Source of the DNA: Massiliimalia sp964370215
Lineage (GTDB): Bacteria; Bacillota; Clostridia; Oscillospirales; Ruminococcaceae
Direction of reading: 5' to 3'
Length of the DNA stretch: 26,735 nucleotides
Assembly (NCBI GenBank): GCA_964370215.1
Contig: CAYJIM010000031.1
Span: 1 to 26,735 of the forward strand
Positions 1-7,818 of this stretch are shown piece by piece (positions within the stretch are counted from its first letter, which is position 1; each line of letters opens with the position of its first letter). The notes beneath the pieces were generated by a model. The model was given only the letters and a program-made list of their open reading frames with translations. It searched no databases and was not told where the DNA came from. Both the position numbers and the translations under genes were made by a program.

Positions 1-210
1 ATGGTCGAGTAGATCCCAAACTGCCGCAATATGGTCAAAGTGACCGTGGGTCAAAAGGATCATTTTTGGGGTGACCGACAGCCGTTTCATCCACTCGATC
101 AAAAAGTCCGCATCGCCACCGGGATCGACAATCGCCGCATGGTTTTCTTCTGAAATGACAAGGTAACAATTTGCCTCTACCATGCCCACCGGTTGTTGTT
201 CAATTCTCAT
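1..210 (-). CDS. Metallo-beta-lactamase-fold hydrolase, N-terminal part (cut by window edge)
   Basis: The first 70 residues of a metallo-beta-lactamase-fold protein are present; the rest lies beyond base 1. The visible part has the start of the fold, with an IVDPGGD strand/loop and then the zinc-binding motif THGHFDH (HxHxDH) near residues 55-61. This pattern is typical of small glyoxalase II-like hydrolases (YqgX/GloB type), but the substrate cannot be told from this fragment. ATG at 208-210 is chosen because a GGGGGA ribosome binding site precedes it, lying inside the last codons of dtd. The gap to the dtd stop is two bases, so it is the fourth gene of the recJ-relA-dtd operon and is probably translationally coupled. 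In many Clostridia an MBL-fold protein follows dtd. Family assignment is firm; the exact function is not. Confidence 0.85.
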   Translation of the reverse strand, partial: MRIEQQPVGMVEANCYLVISEENHAAIVDPGGDADFLIEWMKRLSVTPKMILLTHGHFDHIAAVWDLLDH

Positions 211-212
211 GA

Positions 213-668
213 TTATTTCCCCCACTCTTTGGTGTCCATGATGATGGTAATTGGTCCGTCGTTACAAAGGTCGACATCCATATGGGCGCCAAACTCCCCT
301 GTCTGAATTGACGACACGTGATATGTTTTCAGGCAGTCCAAAAAGTAACGATACAGCGCTTCCGCCTCGACGGGCGGTGCCGCTTCGATAAAGGAAGGCC
401 TTCTTCCCTTTTTACAGTCGGCACCCAATGTAAAGTTGGAAATGACCAATAAGTGTCCGTCAATGTCCAAGAGACCGCGGTTCATTTTCCCCTCATCATC
501 CTGAAAAATGCGCAGTTCCACAATTTTTTTGGCAAGCAGTTCTGCTTGGGATTTGCCATCCCCCTGCATGACCCCCAAAAGAACCACCAATCCTCGTTCG
601 ATGGATCTGGTTTCTTCTCTTTCAATGGTGACCGATGCGTTGGACACCCGTTGTATGACCGCTTTCAT
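213..668 (-). CDS. dtd: D-aminoacyl-tRNA deacylase
   Basis: Hydrolyses the ester bond of D-aminoacyl-tRNAs (and Gly-tRNAAla), keeping D-amino acids out of translation; cytosolic homodimer. The 151-residue length matches the family. It starts with the typical MKAVIQRV strand. It carries the first active-site motif as SNFTL at residues 77-81 and the cis-Gly-Pro motif in NDGPITI (G138-P139). The first motif is usually SQFTL, so Asn replaces Gln at position 78; this looks like a tolerated variant because the surrounding KKGRRPSF block is intact. ATG at 666-668 has AAGGAG eight bases upstream, starting just after the relA stop (18-base gap). It sits third in the recJ-relA-dtd order common in Bacillota. 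Confidence 0.95.
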   Translation of the reverse strand: MKAVIQRVSNASVTIEREETRSIERGLVVLLGVMQGDGKSQAELLAKKIVELRIFQDDEGKMNRGLLDIDGHLLVISNFTLGADCKKGRRPSFIEAAPPVEAEALYRYFLDCLKTYHVSSIQTGEFGAHMDVDLCNDGPITIIMDTKEWGK

Positions 669-686
669 CTGCGATTCTCCTTCATG

Positions 687-2864
687 TTAGCGCCCTGTAC
701 GCTCGACGGTGATGACGCTGTTGATTTTGCTTAGTTTTTGAATGACATTTTTGAGGTGCTCCACCCCTTGCAAGCTGATGGTGACCACCAAAATGGCATT
801 GCCGTTTTTCAACTTTCTGGCATTGATTTCATGAATCGGAATGCGCATATTGGCAAACGCCAAGCTGATGTCGGCAAAGAGTGCGTCGCGATCTCTGGCG
901 ACAATGTCAAGGGTACAATAGTAGGTTTTGTTGTCATCCCCTGTCCAATGCACTTGAATCCAACGGCCCTGCTGTTCCGGATCTTTGATCGCATTGACCA
1001 CATTGACACAGTCCTTTTTGTGCACTGACACCCCATGTCCACGGGTGACAAATCCGATGATGTCATCGCCCGGCAAGGGGTTGCAGCACTGCGATAGCTT
1101 GACAAGACAGTTGTCGATCCCCTCGACCATAATGTCGCCTGGAAGTTTTCGGCTGACCGGTGCCGCCACCTGTGGTATACTTTGATCCTGCTCTTTGATC
1201 ATTTTAGCATATTGTTCTTTGATATTGGGTAAAATCTTTGCCAAAATGATGCCACCATAACCGATGCTCGCGTACAAATCATCGGCCAGATCATGGTGGT
1301 AACGCTTGCAAAGGGTATCAATGAATTGTTTGTATTGATCTTCATCAAAGTAAATGTAATTGCGTTTGAGCTCTTTTTCCAGTTCCATTTTTCCTTCGAT
1401 GATATTTTCTTCACGACGCTCTTTTTTAAACCAAGAGCGAATTTTAGAGCGTGCCTCACTGGTGATTGCAATATTCAGCCATTCTTTGTTGGGCCCATGG
1501 GAGACAGATTTTGTCGTCATGATCTCGATGATCTGCCCGTTTTTGACTTTATGCTCTAACGACACGATGCGACCGTCCGCTTTGGCACCGATCATTTTAT
1601 TGCCGACCGCACTGTGGATGGCATAGGCAAAGTCGACCACTGTCGCCCCTGCCGGCAAGGATTTCACATCTCCTTTGGGGGTAAAGGCGTAGATCTCCTG
1701 CGGCGTTAAGTCGGTTTTGATGTTTTTGACAATGTCTTCGCCTTCAGCATCCTGTTGTGCTTCAATGATTTGACGCACCCACGCGAGTCTGCTTTCCAAA
1801 TTGTCTTTGCCTTGAATCCCCTCTTTATACTTCCAGTGTGCCGCAATCCCGTATTCAGCGGTGTAGTGCATGTCCCAAGTACGGATTTGAATTTCAAAAG
1901 GAATGCCCTCTTTGCCGACCACTGTGGTGTGCAGCGATTGGTACATGTTGGGTTTTGGCGTGGAAATGTAATCTTTGAAACGATTGGGAATGGGGGTAAA
2001 CATGTCATGAATAATCCCCAAAATATTGTAACATTCAATATCGGTATGCACAATGATACGCACCGCATAGATGTCGTACACCTCATCAAACCCACGCCCT
2101 GTCATAAAGACTTTGCGGTAGATCCCATACATACTTTTGACACGTCCCTCAATAAAAGGATCCAGTTCGTAGCTGTTCAAACGTTCACTGATGCGCTGTT
2201 TGATGGAGGCAATGACCTGCTTTCTTGTGGCGTCTTTCAACTGCAACGTCTGTTCAATTTCCTCATAAGCGATGGGATCAAGATAACGCAGGGATAGATC
2301 TTCCAGTTCCTCTTTGACCCACATAATCCCCAAACGGTTGGCAATGGGTGCAAAAATTTCCATCGTCTCATGGGCAATCATACGTTGTCTGCTCTCTTGC
2401 TTGAATTGTAGGGTGCGCATGTTGTGCAAACGGTCCGCCAATTTAATGATGATGACCCTTGCATCCTCATACATCGCCAAGAGCATTTTGCGGATATTTT
2501 CAGCACGTGCTTGCTCTTTGGTGACATCCAGTGGAATGGCGGTCAGCTTTGTCAGCCCATCTACAATCATGGCAATCTCTTGCCCGAATTGTTTTTTCAA
2601 ATCCTCTAGCGTGACTTCGGTATCTTCCACTACATCGTGTAACAATGCCACACAGATGGAGGCACTATCCATCCCGAGATCCAACAGGATGATCGCCACG
2701 CTGAACGGATGGATAATATAGGGTTCTCCCGATTTTCGCAGCTGTCCATCATGTGCTTTTTCAGCACAACGAAACGCCTTTTGGATCAGCTCCATATCAT
2801 AGATCTTGTCCGACTCTGTGAGTCGTTGCATCAATTCCTCATAAAGTTGTTGTACTGTTTTCAT
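687..2864 (-). CDS. relA: Bifunctional (p)ppGpp synthetase/hydrolase (Rel)
   Basis: Makes and degrades the stringent-response alarmones ppGpp and pppGpp. All domains of a long Rel protein are visible in 725 residues. The HD hydrolase domain has H52 and HDVVED at 76-81, plus KLADRLHNMR at 141-150. The synthetase domain starts with GRVKSMYG (R241, K243) and continues through DIYAVR and the FKDYI/STPKPNMYQSLHT substrate loop near 297-312. A TGS domain (IYAFTPKGD) follows near 395-455, then a cysteine-containing CC/ZBD region (CLVKLSQCCNPLPGD) and a C-terminal ACT domain in the last ~80 residues. The intact HD motif argues for both activities. Its ATG overlaps the recJ stop (ATGA), so translation is coupled to recJ. 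The apt gene often found between recJ and relA is absent. Confidence 0.96.
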   Translation of the reverse strand: MKTVQQLYEELMQRLTESDKIYDMELIQKAFRCAEKAHDGQLRKSGEPYIIHPFSVAIILLDLGMDSASICVALLHDVVEDTEVTLEDLKKQFGQEIAMIVDGLTKLTAIPLDVTKEQARAENIRKMLLAMYEDARVIIIKLADRLHNMRTLQFKQESRQRMIAHETMEIFAPIANRLGIMWVKEELEDLSLRYLDPIAYEEIEQTLQLKDATRKQVIASIKQRISERLNSYELDPFIEGRVKSMYGIYRKVFMTGRGFDEVYDIYAVRIIVHTDIECYNILGIIHDMFTPIPNRFKDYISTPKPNMYQSLHTTVVGKEGIPFEIQIRTWDMHYTAEYGIAAHWKYKEGIQGKDNLESRLAWVRQIIEAQQDAEGEDIVKNIKTDLTPQEIYAFTPKGDVKSLPAGATVVDFAYAIHSAVGNKMIGAKADGRIVSLEHKVKNGQIIEIMTTKSVSHGPNKEWLNIAITSEARSKIRSWFKKERREENIIEGKMELEKELKRNYIYFDEDQYKQFIDTLCKRYHHDLADDLYASIGYGGIILAKILPNIKEQYAKMIKEQDQSIPQVAAPVSRKLPGDIMVEGIDNCLVKLSQCCNPLPGDDIIGFVTRGHGVSVHKKDCVNVVNAIKDPEQQGRWIQVHWTGDDNKTYYCTLDIVARDRDALFADISLAFANMRIPIHEINARKLKNGNAILVVTISLQGVEHLKNVIQKLSKINSVITVERTGR

Positions 2865-4921
2865 ACCGTTGTTCCCCCTGCCAATGATTGTAACGTCTCC
2901 ATCGTTTTTGTTTTTTGCAGATCCGCTTTGCCTTCATAATCCGATAAGGTGACACGATCCAATGTATTTGCCACCGACACCAACCCTGCCTCGGACAGCA
3001 CGTCGAGCATCAGACGAAACTTTGCATAATTAACACGCTTTGCAAGCATCGTCAAAAAAAGCAAATCTAAATCCCCGACATGCCCCCCATGTTGCTTCAA
3101 GTGTCGATAAAGAACGGCAATGTCCTCTCTACTTGGCAGGAGTTTTGCCACAATCTCTTTGGCGACCGGTTCATTACGTTTGAGCATTTCATAGTAAGAT
3201 TTGGCGGTAAAGTAACTGCGCTGATCAAACCCATGTTGATGTACATCCCGCAGAATCACCGATAGGTAGGTGCGGTTGTTGTATTGGTTGATCTGTACTG
3301 TTGCTAAAAAGTCAATGCGACTGCCGACGGGATAGACAAATTGTTCGGTCGACATACGAAAGTACATCGCCGTCATTGTCGTTGACCCAAATTGCAATTT
3401 CAAGCGCAGGTGTTTGTTTTCCGACACCGGCGAGATGCCGAGCAGTTTGACATCTTCAAACAAAAACAACGGTTGTTGATTTTCACTGCCGAATGGCTCT
3501 AAGGCTGACAATGCCTCGATGTTTTCCATCGTCAATTCCTGTGGTTTGATGATCTTGTCAATGACATAATCATAGTGTGGCATCATCCAAAAATTCGAGG
3601 CTGCAAACTCTTCTAACGTTGCTTTGAACCCTGCAAAGTTTTCCACCGGCAAGGAAAATCCTGCCGCTTGGGTGTGCCCCCCATACCGGGTCAAGTGTGC
3701 ACGACAATGTTCCAACGCACGATACAGCGGAAAGAATTCCACCGAGCGCCCCGAACCAGTCAACACCCCATCCTCCAACGCCATCAACAGATTGGGTTTG
3801 CCGTATCGCTCTAAGATACGAGAGGAGACAATGCCGATGACACCATGGTGCCACCCTTCCCCATAAAAGGTCAAGACACGGTCGTATAGTAACGTCGGGT
3901 CGGCTTGAATTTTCGCTTCAATATCCGCCATGATGGCTTCTTCCACCGCACGACGTTCAAGATTCAATTGCTGTAGCCGTTCCGCCAATGCCGCAGTTTC
4001 CTCCGGATCCTCGGACAGCAACAGTTGCACGGCAAGTTTGGCATCACCCATGCGTCCGGCTGCATTGATGCGTGGAATGAGGTTGAAGGCCAACTGTTGA
4101 GAAGTTAAGGTCGCAGGGTCACAGCCTGCCACGGTGCAGAGCGCTTCAATGCCCGGTAAGACCCCTTGCTGGTTCATCTGTGCCAATCCGTTTGCCACAA
4201 TGTGGCGATTTTCGCCCTCTAGGCCAACGAGATCGCCAACGGTGCCCAACGTCAACAGATCCCCATATTGTTCAAATACCGACTGCACGTCCCCCTCTTC
4301 CATCGCCACAATCAGTTTAAAGGCAACACCAACGCCGGCAAGTTTTTTATAGGTACTGTTGCAATCTCTGCGATGAGGGTTGACCAACGCTGCCGCCTCC
4401 GGCAATACCTGCCCCGGTTGGTGGTGGTCGGTGACGATGACCTGCACGCCTAAACTGTTGGCAAGGGCGATTTCCTCCACTGCTGAAATGCCGTTGTCCA
4501 CCGTGATGATCATGCCGGTTCCCTGCTCGGCCAACGTCTGTATCGCATCTTGGTGCATACCATATCCTTCATCGACACGGTCCGGAATGTAGTAGGAGAC
4601 ACTTGCACCAATCATCGTCAGATAGCTATAAAGCATGGTTGTCGAGGTCACGCCGTCGCAGTCATAGTCACCATAAACCACGATCGGTGTCTGTGCGTGC
4701 ACCGCTTCCTGTATCAACTCAACTGCAACCTGCATATCCCGCAGATCAAAGGGAGATTCCAATTCGAGAGACTGTTCTGAAAATGCCATCAACTGGCTGT
4801 GATGCTCCAACCCGCGGTTGACCAGTATTTCCGTCACGAAAGTGGGAAGCGCGCAATCCGACGACAGCACCGATACCAAATCCGGCCTTGTCTTCGGTTT
4901 TCTCCAGTATTTCATTGCCAC
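2861..4921 (-). CDS. recJ: Single-stranded-DNA-specific exonuclease RecJ
   Basis: 5'-3' single-strand DNA exonuclease used in recombinational and mismatch repair. The DHH phosphoesterase core is clear: DYDCDG at residues 85-90, VDNG at 141-144 and DHH at 165-167 bind the metal ions. The DHHA1 domain follows with NAAGR (286-290), GEGWHHGVIGIVSSR (354-368) and GGHTQAAG (414-421). An OB-fold region comes next, then a C-terminal extension of about 110 residues resembling the RecJ C-terminal winged-helix part seen in Bacillota. At 686 residues it is within the family range. The start is probably GTG at 4919-4921, with AAAGGG about nine bases upstream; ATG two codons later is the alternative. It is the first gene of the operon, with a consensus promoter about 50 bases upstream. 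Confidence 0.95.
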   Translation of the reverse strand: MAMKYWRKPKTRPDLVSVLSSDCALPTFVTEILVNRGLEHHSQLMAFSEQSLELESPFDLRDMQVAVELIQEAVHAQTPIVVYGDYDCDGVTSTTMLYSYLTMIGASVSYYIPDRVDEGYGMHQDAIQTLAEQGTGMIITVDNGISAVEEIALANSLGVQVIVTDHHQPGQVLPEAAALVNPHRRDCNSTYKKLAGVGVAFKLIVAMEEGDVQSVFEQYGDLLTLGTVGDLVGLEGENRHIVANGLAQMNQQGVLPGIEALCTVAGCDPATLTSQQLAFNLIPRINAAGRMGDAKLAVQLLLSEDPEETAALAERLQQLNLERRAVEEAIMADIEAKIQADPTLLYDRVLTFYGEGWHHGVIGIVSSRILERYGKPNLLMALEDGVLTGSGRSVEFFPLYRALEHCRAHLTRYGGHTQAAGFSLPVENFAGFKATLEEFAASNFWMMPHYDYVIDKIIKPQELTMENIEALSALEPFGSENQQPLFLFEDVKLLGISPVSENKHLRLKLQFGSTTMTAMYFRMSTEQFVYPVGSRIDFLATVQINQYNNRTYLSVILRDVHQHGFDQRSYFTAKSYYEMLKRNEPVAKEIVAKLLPSREDIAVLYRHLKQHGGHVGDLDLLFLTMLAKRVNYAKFRLMLDVLSEAGLVSVANTLDRVTLSDYEGKADLQKTKTMETLQSLAGGTTV

Positions 4922-4972
4922 ATTGATACGCCCTTTCCCACACCGTTGGTGCTTATTTTTAAAATATCTTTT

Positions 4973-5001
4973 ATTATAACATTTTTTCCACTTTTCCGCA
5001 A
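4973..5001 (-). promoter_or_regulatory. Promoter of the recJ-relA-dtd-MBL operon
   Basis: On the minus strand a -35 box TTGCGG (4996-5001) and a perfect -10 box TATAAT (4973-4978) are separated by exactly 17 bases. This is a strong vegetative sigma-factor promoter about 50 bases upstream of the recJ start. It lies just beyond the terminator of the upstream EamA gene, so the operon seems to be transcribed independently of it. Confidence 0.8.
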
Positions 5002-5019
5002 CTTTGTGAAAATGATGAC

Positions 5020-5061
5020 AAAAAAGAGCACCCTCAACACGAACGTGTCTCAGTGTGCTCT
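5020..5061 (-). terminator. Terminator of the EamA transporter gene
   Basis: On the minus strand AGAGCAC pairs with GTGCTCT (outer stem, 5055-5061 with 5025-5031). An inner ACACG/CGTGT stem lies between them, and a run of U follows at 5020-5025. It begins six bases after the EamA stop codon. This is a typical intrinsic terminator, isolating the transporter gene from the recJ operon. Confidence 0.85.
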
Positions 5062-5066
5062 GGCTG

Positions 5067-5936
5067 TTAAGATTTCATCAGTGAACGATGCTCGTCCTTA
5101 TAGGCAATCAGTCCTGCAATGACCACCAAAACCCCACCGACAACAGAAGTAATTCCGACATGTTGCCCCAAAAATACAAAACCGAACAGCATGGAAAACA
5201 AAATGCCGGAATAGTTGTAAATACTGACACTAGAGGCCTTTGCATAGGTATATGCCGAGGTGATGAGTAATTGCCCAAATCCACCAAATACCCCAATGAG
5301 CAACAACAACAAAAGCTCCTGCCAAGACGGGATGACAAAGTCAAACGCCATCAGCGGGACTGTCGCCACTGTGGTAAACAGTGAAAAGAAAAACACAATG
5401 GTACTGGGATGCTCTTTCCCTTTCAATAGACTGATGCAAGTATAGGCAAAGCCACCAAACACCGCCGACAGCAAAGCGACGATCAGGGCAAACAGGTTGG
5501 AATTCATCTGTGGGTTGGTGACGACCAAAGCACCAACAAATGCCACCAGCAAAGCAATGATTTGGTAACGACTGATCTTTTCTTTTAGAAAAATGATTGC
5601 CAACACCGTGACAATAAATGGCGACATACGGGTCAAGATTGCAACGTCGCTCTGATTTGCGTTGCCACTCGCATAGAAGGAGGTGATGATGCCAATAAAC
5701 CCTGCGGTACTGCGCAGTAATAACACTTTCAGATTGCCCTTTTGACCGAGTAGCGGTACCTTTTGTTTGCGTGCCGCTACAAAGGCGATCACAGCAACAA
5801 TGACATTGCGAAAAAAAAGCTGTTCAAACAACGGAATGGTATCAGCAGTAAGTGCCACCATAATGCTCATCAATGAAAAGTTAAATGCAGCACTCATCAT
5901 AAAGAAAATGCCTTTTGTCTGATTGCTGATCGCCAT
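5067..5936 (-). CDS. EamA-family (drug/metabolite superfamily) transporter
   Basis: An integral membrane protein of 289 residues with about ten predicted transmembrane helices arranged as two EamA repeats. The first begins near GIFFMMSAAFNFSLM; the second begins near residue 146 (ALIVALLSAVFGGFAY). This is the standard two-times-five helix build of the drug/metabolite transporter superfamily, usually exporters of amino acids, nucleobases or related metabolites. The substrate cannot be deduced. ATG at 5934-5936 is preceded by AGAGGA. It is a single-gene unit with its own promoter and terminator, on the same strand as its neighbours but without visible coupling to them. The family call is firm and the substrate unknown. 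Confidence 0.9.
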   Translation of the reverse strand: MAISNQTKGIFFMMSAAFNFSLMSIMVALTADTIPLFEQLFFRNVIVAVIAFVAARKQKVPLLGQKGNLKVLLLRSTAGFIGIITSFYASGNANQSDVAILTRMSPFIVTVLAIIFLKEKISRYQIIALLVAFVGALVVTNPQMNSNLFALIVALLSAVFGGFAYTCISLLKGKEHPSTIVFFFSLFTTVATVPLMAFDFVIPSWQELLLLLLIGVFGGFGQLLITSAYTYAKASSVSIYNYSGILFSMLFGFVFLGQHVGITSVVGGVLVVIAGLIAYKDEHRSLMKS

Positions 5937-6005
5937 GCCTTGATCCTCTTTTCTCCTGTGTTTTGAATGCCTTTTGATGTGGTTAGGAATTTTTAACTTG
6001 TTACC

Positions 6006-6034
6006 ACTTTACCAAAAATATCACGCATTGTCAA
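6006..6034 (-). promoter_or_regulatory. Promoter of the EamA transporter gene
   Basis: On the minus strand a perfect -35 TTGACA (6029-6034) and -10 TAAAGT (6006-6011) are 17 bases apart. The predicted transcription start is about 60 bases upstream of the ATG. I see no terminator between this promoter and the end of the upstream PAS/HD-GYP gene at 6071, so some read-through from that gene is possible. Confidence 0.75.
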
Positions 6035-6070
6035 CTGCTGTCCCCTTCCACCTATGAAACACAAAAAAGA

Positions 6071-7645
6071 TCATTTATTTCGCAACTCTTCCAGTCGTTG
6101 ACACAGTGTCTTGATTTTTGTGGAGAGTTGCTCCTCTTGAAGATTGTTTTGGTAACGTGTAAAGACCCCTTCCAGCATTTCAATCAACTGGCTAAAGTCC
6201 TGCTCTCGGGCACGTTGTAACTGCACCTCTTCCGTGCGGTCGATGATGATTTCAATGACGTGATCAACCCTCCCCGATGCATCATGAAGCGGCACGCCAT
6301 AGACATCAAAAATTTTGTGTTCACTGTATCTGAGCATTTCCTGTCGCATGTATTCCATTTTGCCTGTTTTCAATGCACGCTCCACAGCACAATTTTCACA
6401 AGCGATGCTACCCATGCCAATTGCTTGATAACACTTTTTACCGAGTAGTTGATCCTCTTGCAATCCCATATACTGTAGAAAAAAGTCACTGGCATAGCGT
6501 GCCTCACGGTCGGTGTCCATCAATAAATACCCACAAGGCGTGGCACGAAAAATCGCGTCGAATAGATTTTGCAAATCGATGTTAGAAAGGGTCGCCATAG
6601 CCGTTTCCACTTCGGTGTTTTCCACCTGTGTGATGACACGTTCTACCTGCACCCCCGGTTTACCCTCAGAAATATCGTAGGCAGAATCCACCAAATGGTC
6701 AAAATCCATCTCTGCAAATGCTTCTACCAATTTGGTATCCAACTGACTGCCCGACACCCGTCGCATCTCTTGGAGCGCATGGTCGTGGGTATTTGCCACA
6801 CGATAGGAACGGGTAGTGGTGATGGCGTCATAGGTGTCTGCAATGGCAACGATTTTAGAACCGATAGAAATCTCATCGCCGGATAGTCCATCGGGATACC
6901 CTCTCCCATCCATTCGCTCATGGTGATGACGTGCAATATCACGAATTTTCCCAAAACTTGTCAAGCCTTCCAGCATATTATAGGACTTGACCGGATGGGT
7001 TTTCATTTTGCTGTACTCTTGCTCGGTGAGTTTGCCGTTTTTGTTGATAATTTGGTCAGCAATCTGCACTTTGCCAATGTCGTGCAAACTTGCCGCGACG
7101 GAAATTTCAAATACTTCATCGGTACTAAGGCCCAATGCTCTTGCAAAGTTCAGAGAGAGTTTTCTGACGTTTTCAGAATGTTTTGCGGTATAGCCGTCTT
7201 TGGCAGCAAGTAATGTGGTGAGAATGGCAAGAATTTCATCATAATCGGCATTGCGCTGCTCCCGCATAAGCATTTCCGCAGTACGGTCAATCATGATTTC
7301 CAATACAAACTCTACCTTTCCCTCTGCATCAAGCTGCAAGGGGATGGCGTAATCGTCAATAAAACGAATCTTACCGTTTTGTAATACATCTTTGCGGGTC
7401 AAAAATGCCTGTTCGCCTGTTGCAATGGCTTTTGCAACGGCACATTGCCGACAGCGAACCCCACCGTTGGATAGATTGTAACAACGGTTGCCGATGGTGG
7501 TTTTCATGTCGAGTTGGCGCAGTGTCGCAAAACTTTCATTGATATAATGAATGCGATAATGCCTGTCCAAAATGACATAAGCAATGGGGGTATGATCAAT
7601 CAGCATTTTTACAAGACCTGCTTTATCCTGAATCAATTGTGACAT
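6071..7645 (-). CDS. PAS / HD-GYP / PAS protein, predicted c-di-GMP phosphodiesterase
   Basis: Predicted to degrade cyclic di-GMP in response to a signal sensed by PAS domains. Numbered from ATG at 7643-7645, it has 524 residues. The first PAS domain spans about 10-125, the HD-GYP domain about 145-325 and a second PAS domain about 355-475, followed by a coiled-coil-like tail. The HD-GYP metal and catalytic motifs are intact: HSENV (H156), HDIGK (188-192), HP (217-218), HHHER (240-244) and DGRGYP (246-251). Both PAS domains carry the same cysteine pattern: C55, C65 and C68 in the first; C405, C416 and C419 in the second (Cx9-10CxxC). Both also end in a similar IDRTxE segment, indicating internal duplication. 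No membrane segment is seen, so it should be cytosolic. The start has AAGGAG seven bases upstream; a longer in-frame reading to 7762 runs through the promoter and is rejected. Confidence 0.9.
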   Translation of the reverse strand: MSQLIQDKAGLVKMLIDHTPIAYVILDRHYRIHYINESFATLRQLDMKTTIGNRCYNLSNGGVRCRQCAVAKAIATGEQAFLTRKDVLQNGKIRFIDDYAIPLQLDAEGKVEFVLEIMIDRTAEMLMREQRNADYDEILAILTTLLAAKDGYTAKHSENVRKLSLNFARALGLSTDEVFEISVAASLHDIGKVQIADQIINKNGKLTEQEYSKMKTHPVKSYNMLEGLTSFGKIRDIARHHHERMDGRGYPDGLSGDEISIGSKIVAIADTYDAITTTRSYRVANTHDHALQEMRRVSGSQLDTKLVEAFAEMDFDHLVDSAYDISEGKPGVQVERVITQVENTEVETAMATLSNIDLQNLFDAIFRATPCGYLLMDTDREARYASDFFLQYMGLQEDQLLGKKCYQAIGMGSIACENCAVERALKTGKMEYMRQEMLRYSEHKIFDVYGVPLHDASGRVDHVIEIIIDRTEEVQLQRAREQDFSQLIEMLEGVFTRYQNNLQEEQLSTKIKTLCQRLEELRNK

Positions 7646-7665
7646 GACAGTGCTCCTTACTATCG

Positions 7666-7686
7666 TTTGTAATAGATATTTACAAA
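7666..7686 (-). promoter_or_regulatory. Inverted repeat in the 5' leader of the PAS/HD-GYP gene
   Basis: TTTGTAA-N7-TTACAAA is a perfect 7-bp inverted repeat lying between the -10 box and the ribosome binding site, i.e. just downstream of the predicted transcription start. Such a position suits a repressor operator; a weak RNA hairpin is the alternative. Similar TTGTA/TACAA dyads lie upstream of the surface protein gene (11370-11462). Confidence 0.45.
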
Positions 7687-7699
7687 AACATACCTGTTT

Positions 7700-7729
7700 A
7701 TTATAGTTCATCAGGTACCAAAAAGTCAA
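7700..7729 (-). promoter_or_regulatory. Promoter of the PAS/HD-GYP gene
   Basis: Minus strand: -35 TTGACT (7724-7729) and a perfect -10 TATAAT (7700-7705), 18 bases apart. The predicted start lies about 45-50 bases before the ATG. The promoter follows the surface-gene terminator, so the gene appears to be monocistronic. Confidence 0.8.
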
Positions 7730-7760
7730 CAAATTTATCAAAATAATTTCAAATTTTACC

Positions 7761-7806
7761 AAAAAACAAAATGAGGATTCCTCTTTTTGTCGAAGGAATC
7801 CTCATT
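7761..7806 (-). terminator. Terminator of the surface protein gene
   Basis: A perfect 13-bp stem (7794-7806 with 7770-7782, AATGAGGATTCCT and its complement) with an 11-base loop is followed on the minus strand by the U-rich stretch TTGTTTTTT. It starts 12 bases after the stop codon of the surface protein gene. Confidence 0.92.
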
Positions 7807-7818
7807 GTTGACTATTTA

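Noticed and set aside
7646..7762. Longer N-terminus for the PAS/HD-GYP protein
   Set aside because: The extension crosses a consensus promoter and an inverted repeat, while ATG at 7645 has an ideal AAGGAG site.
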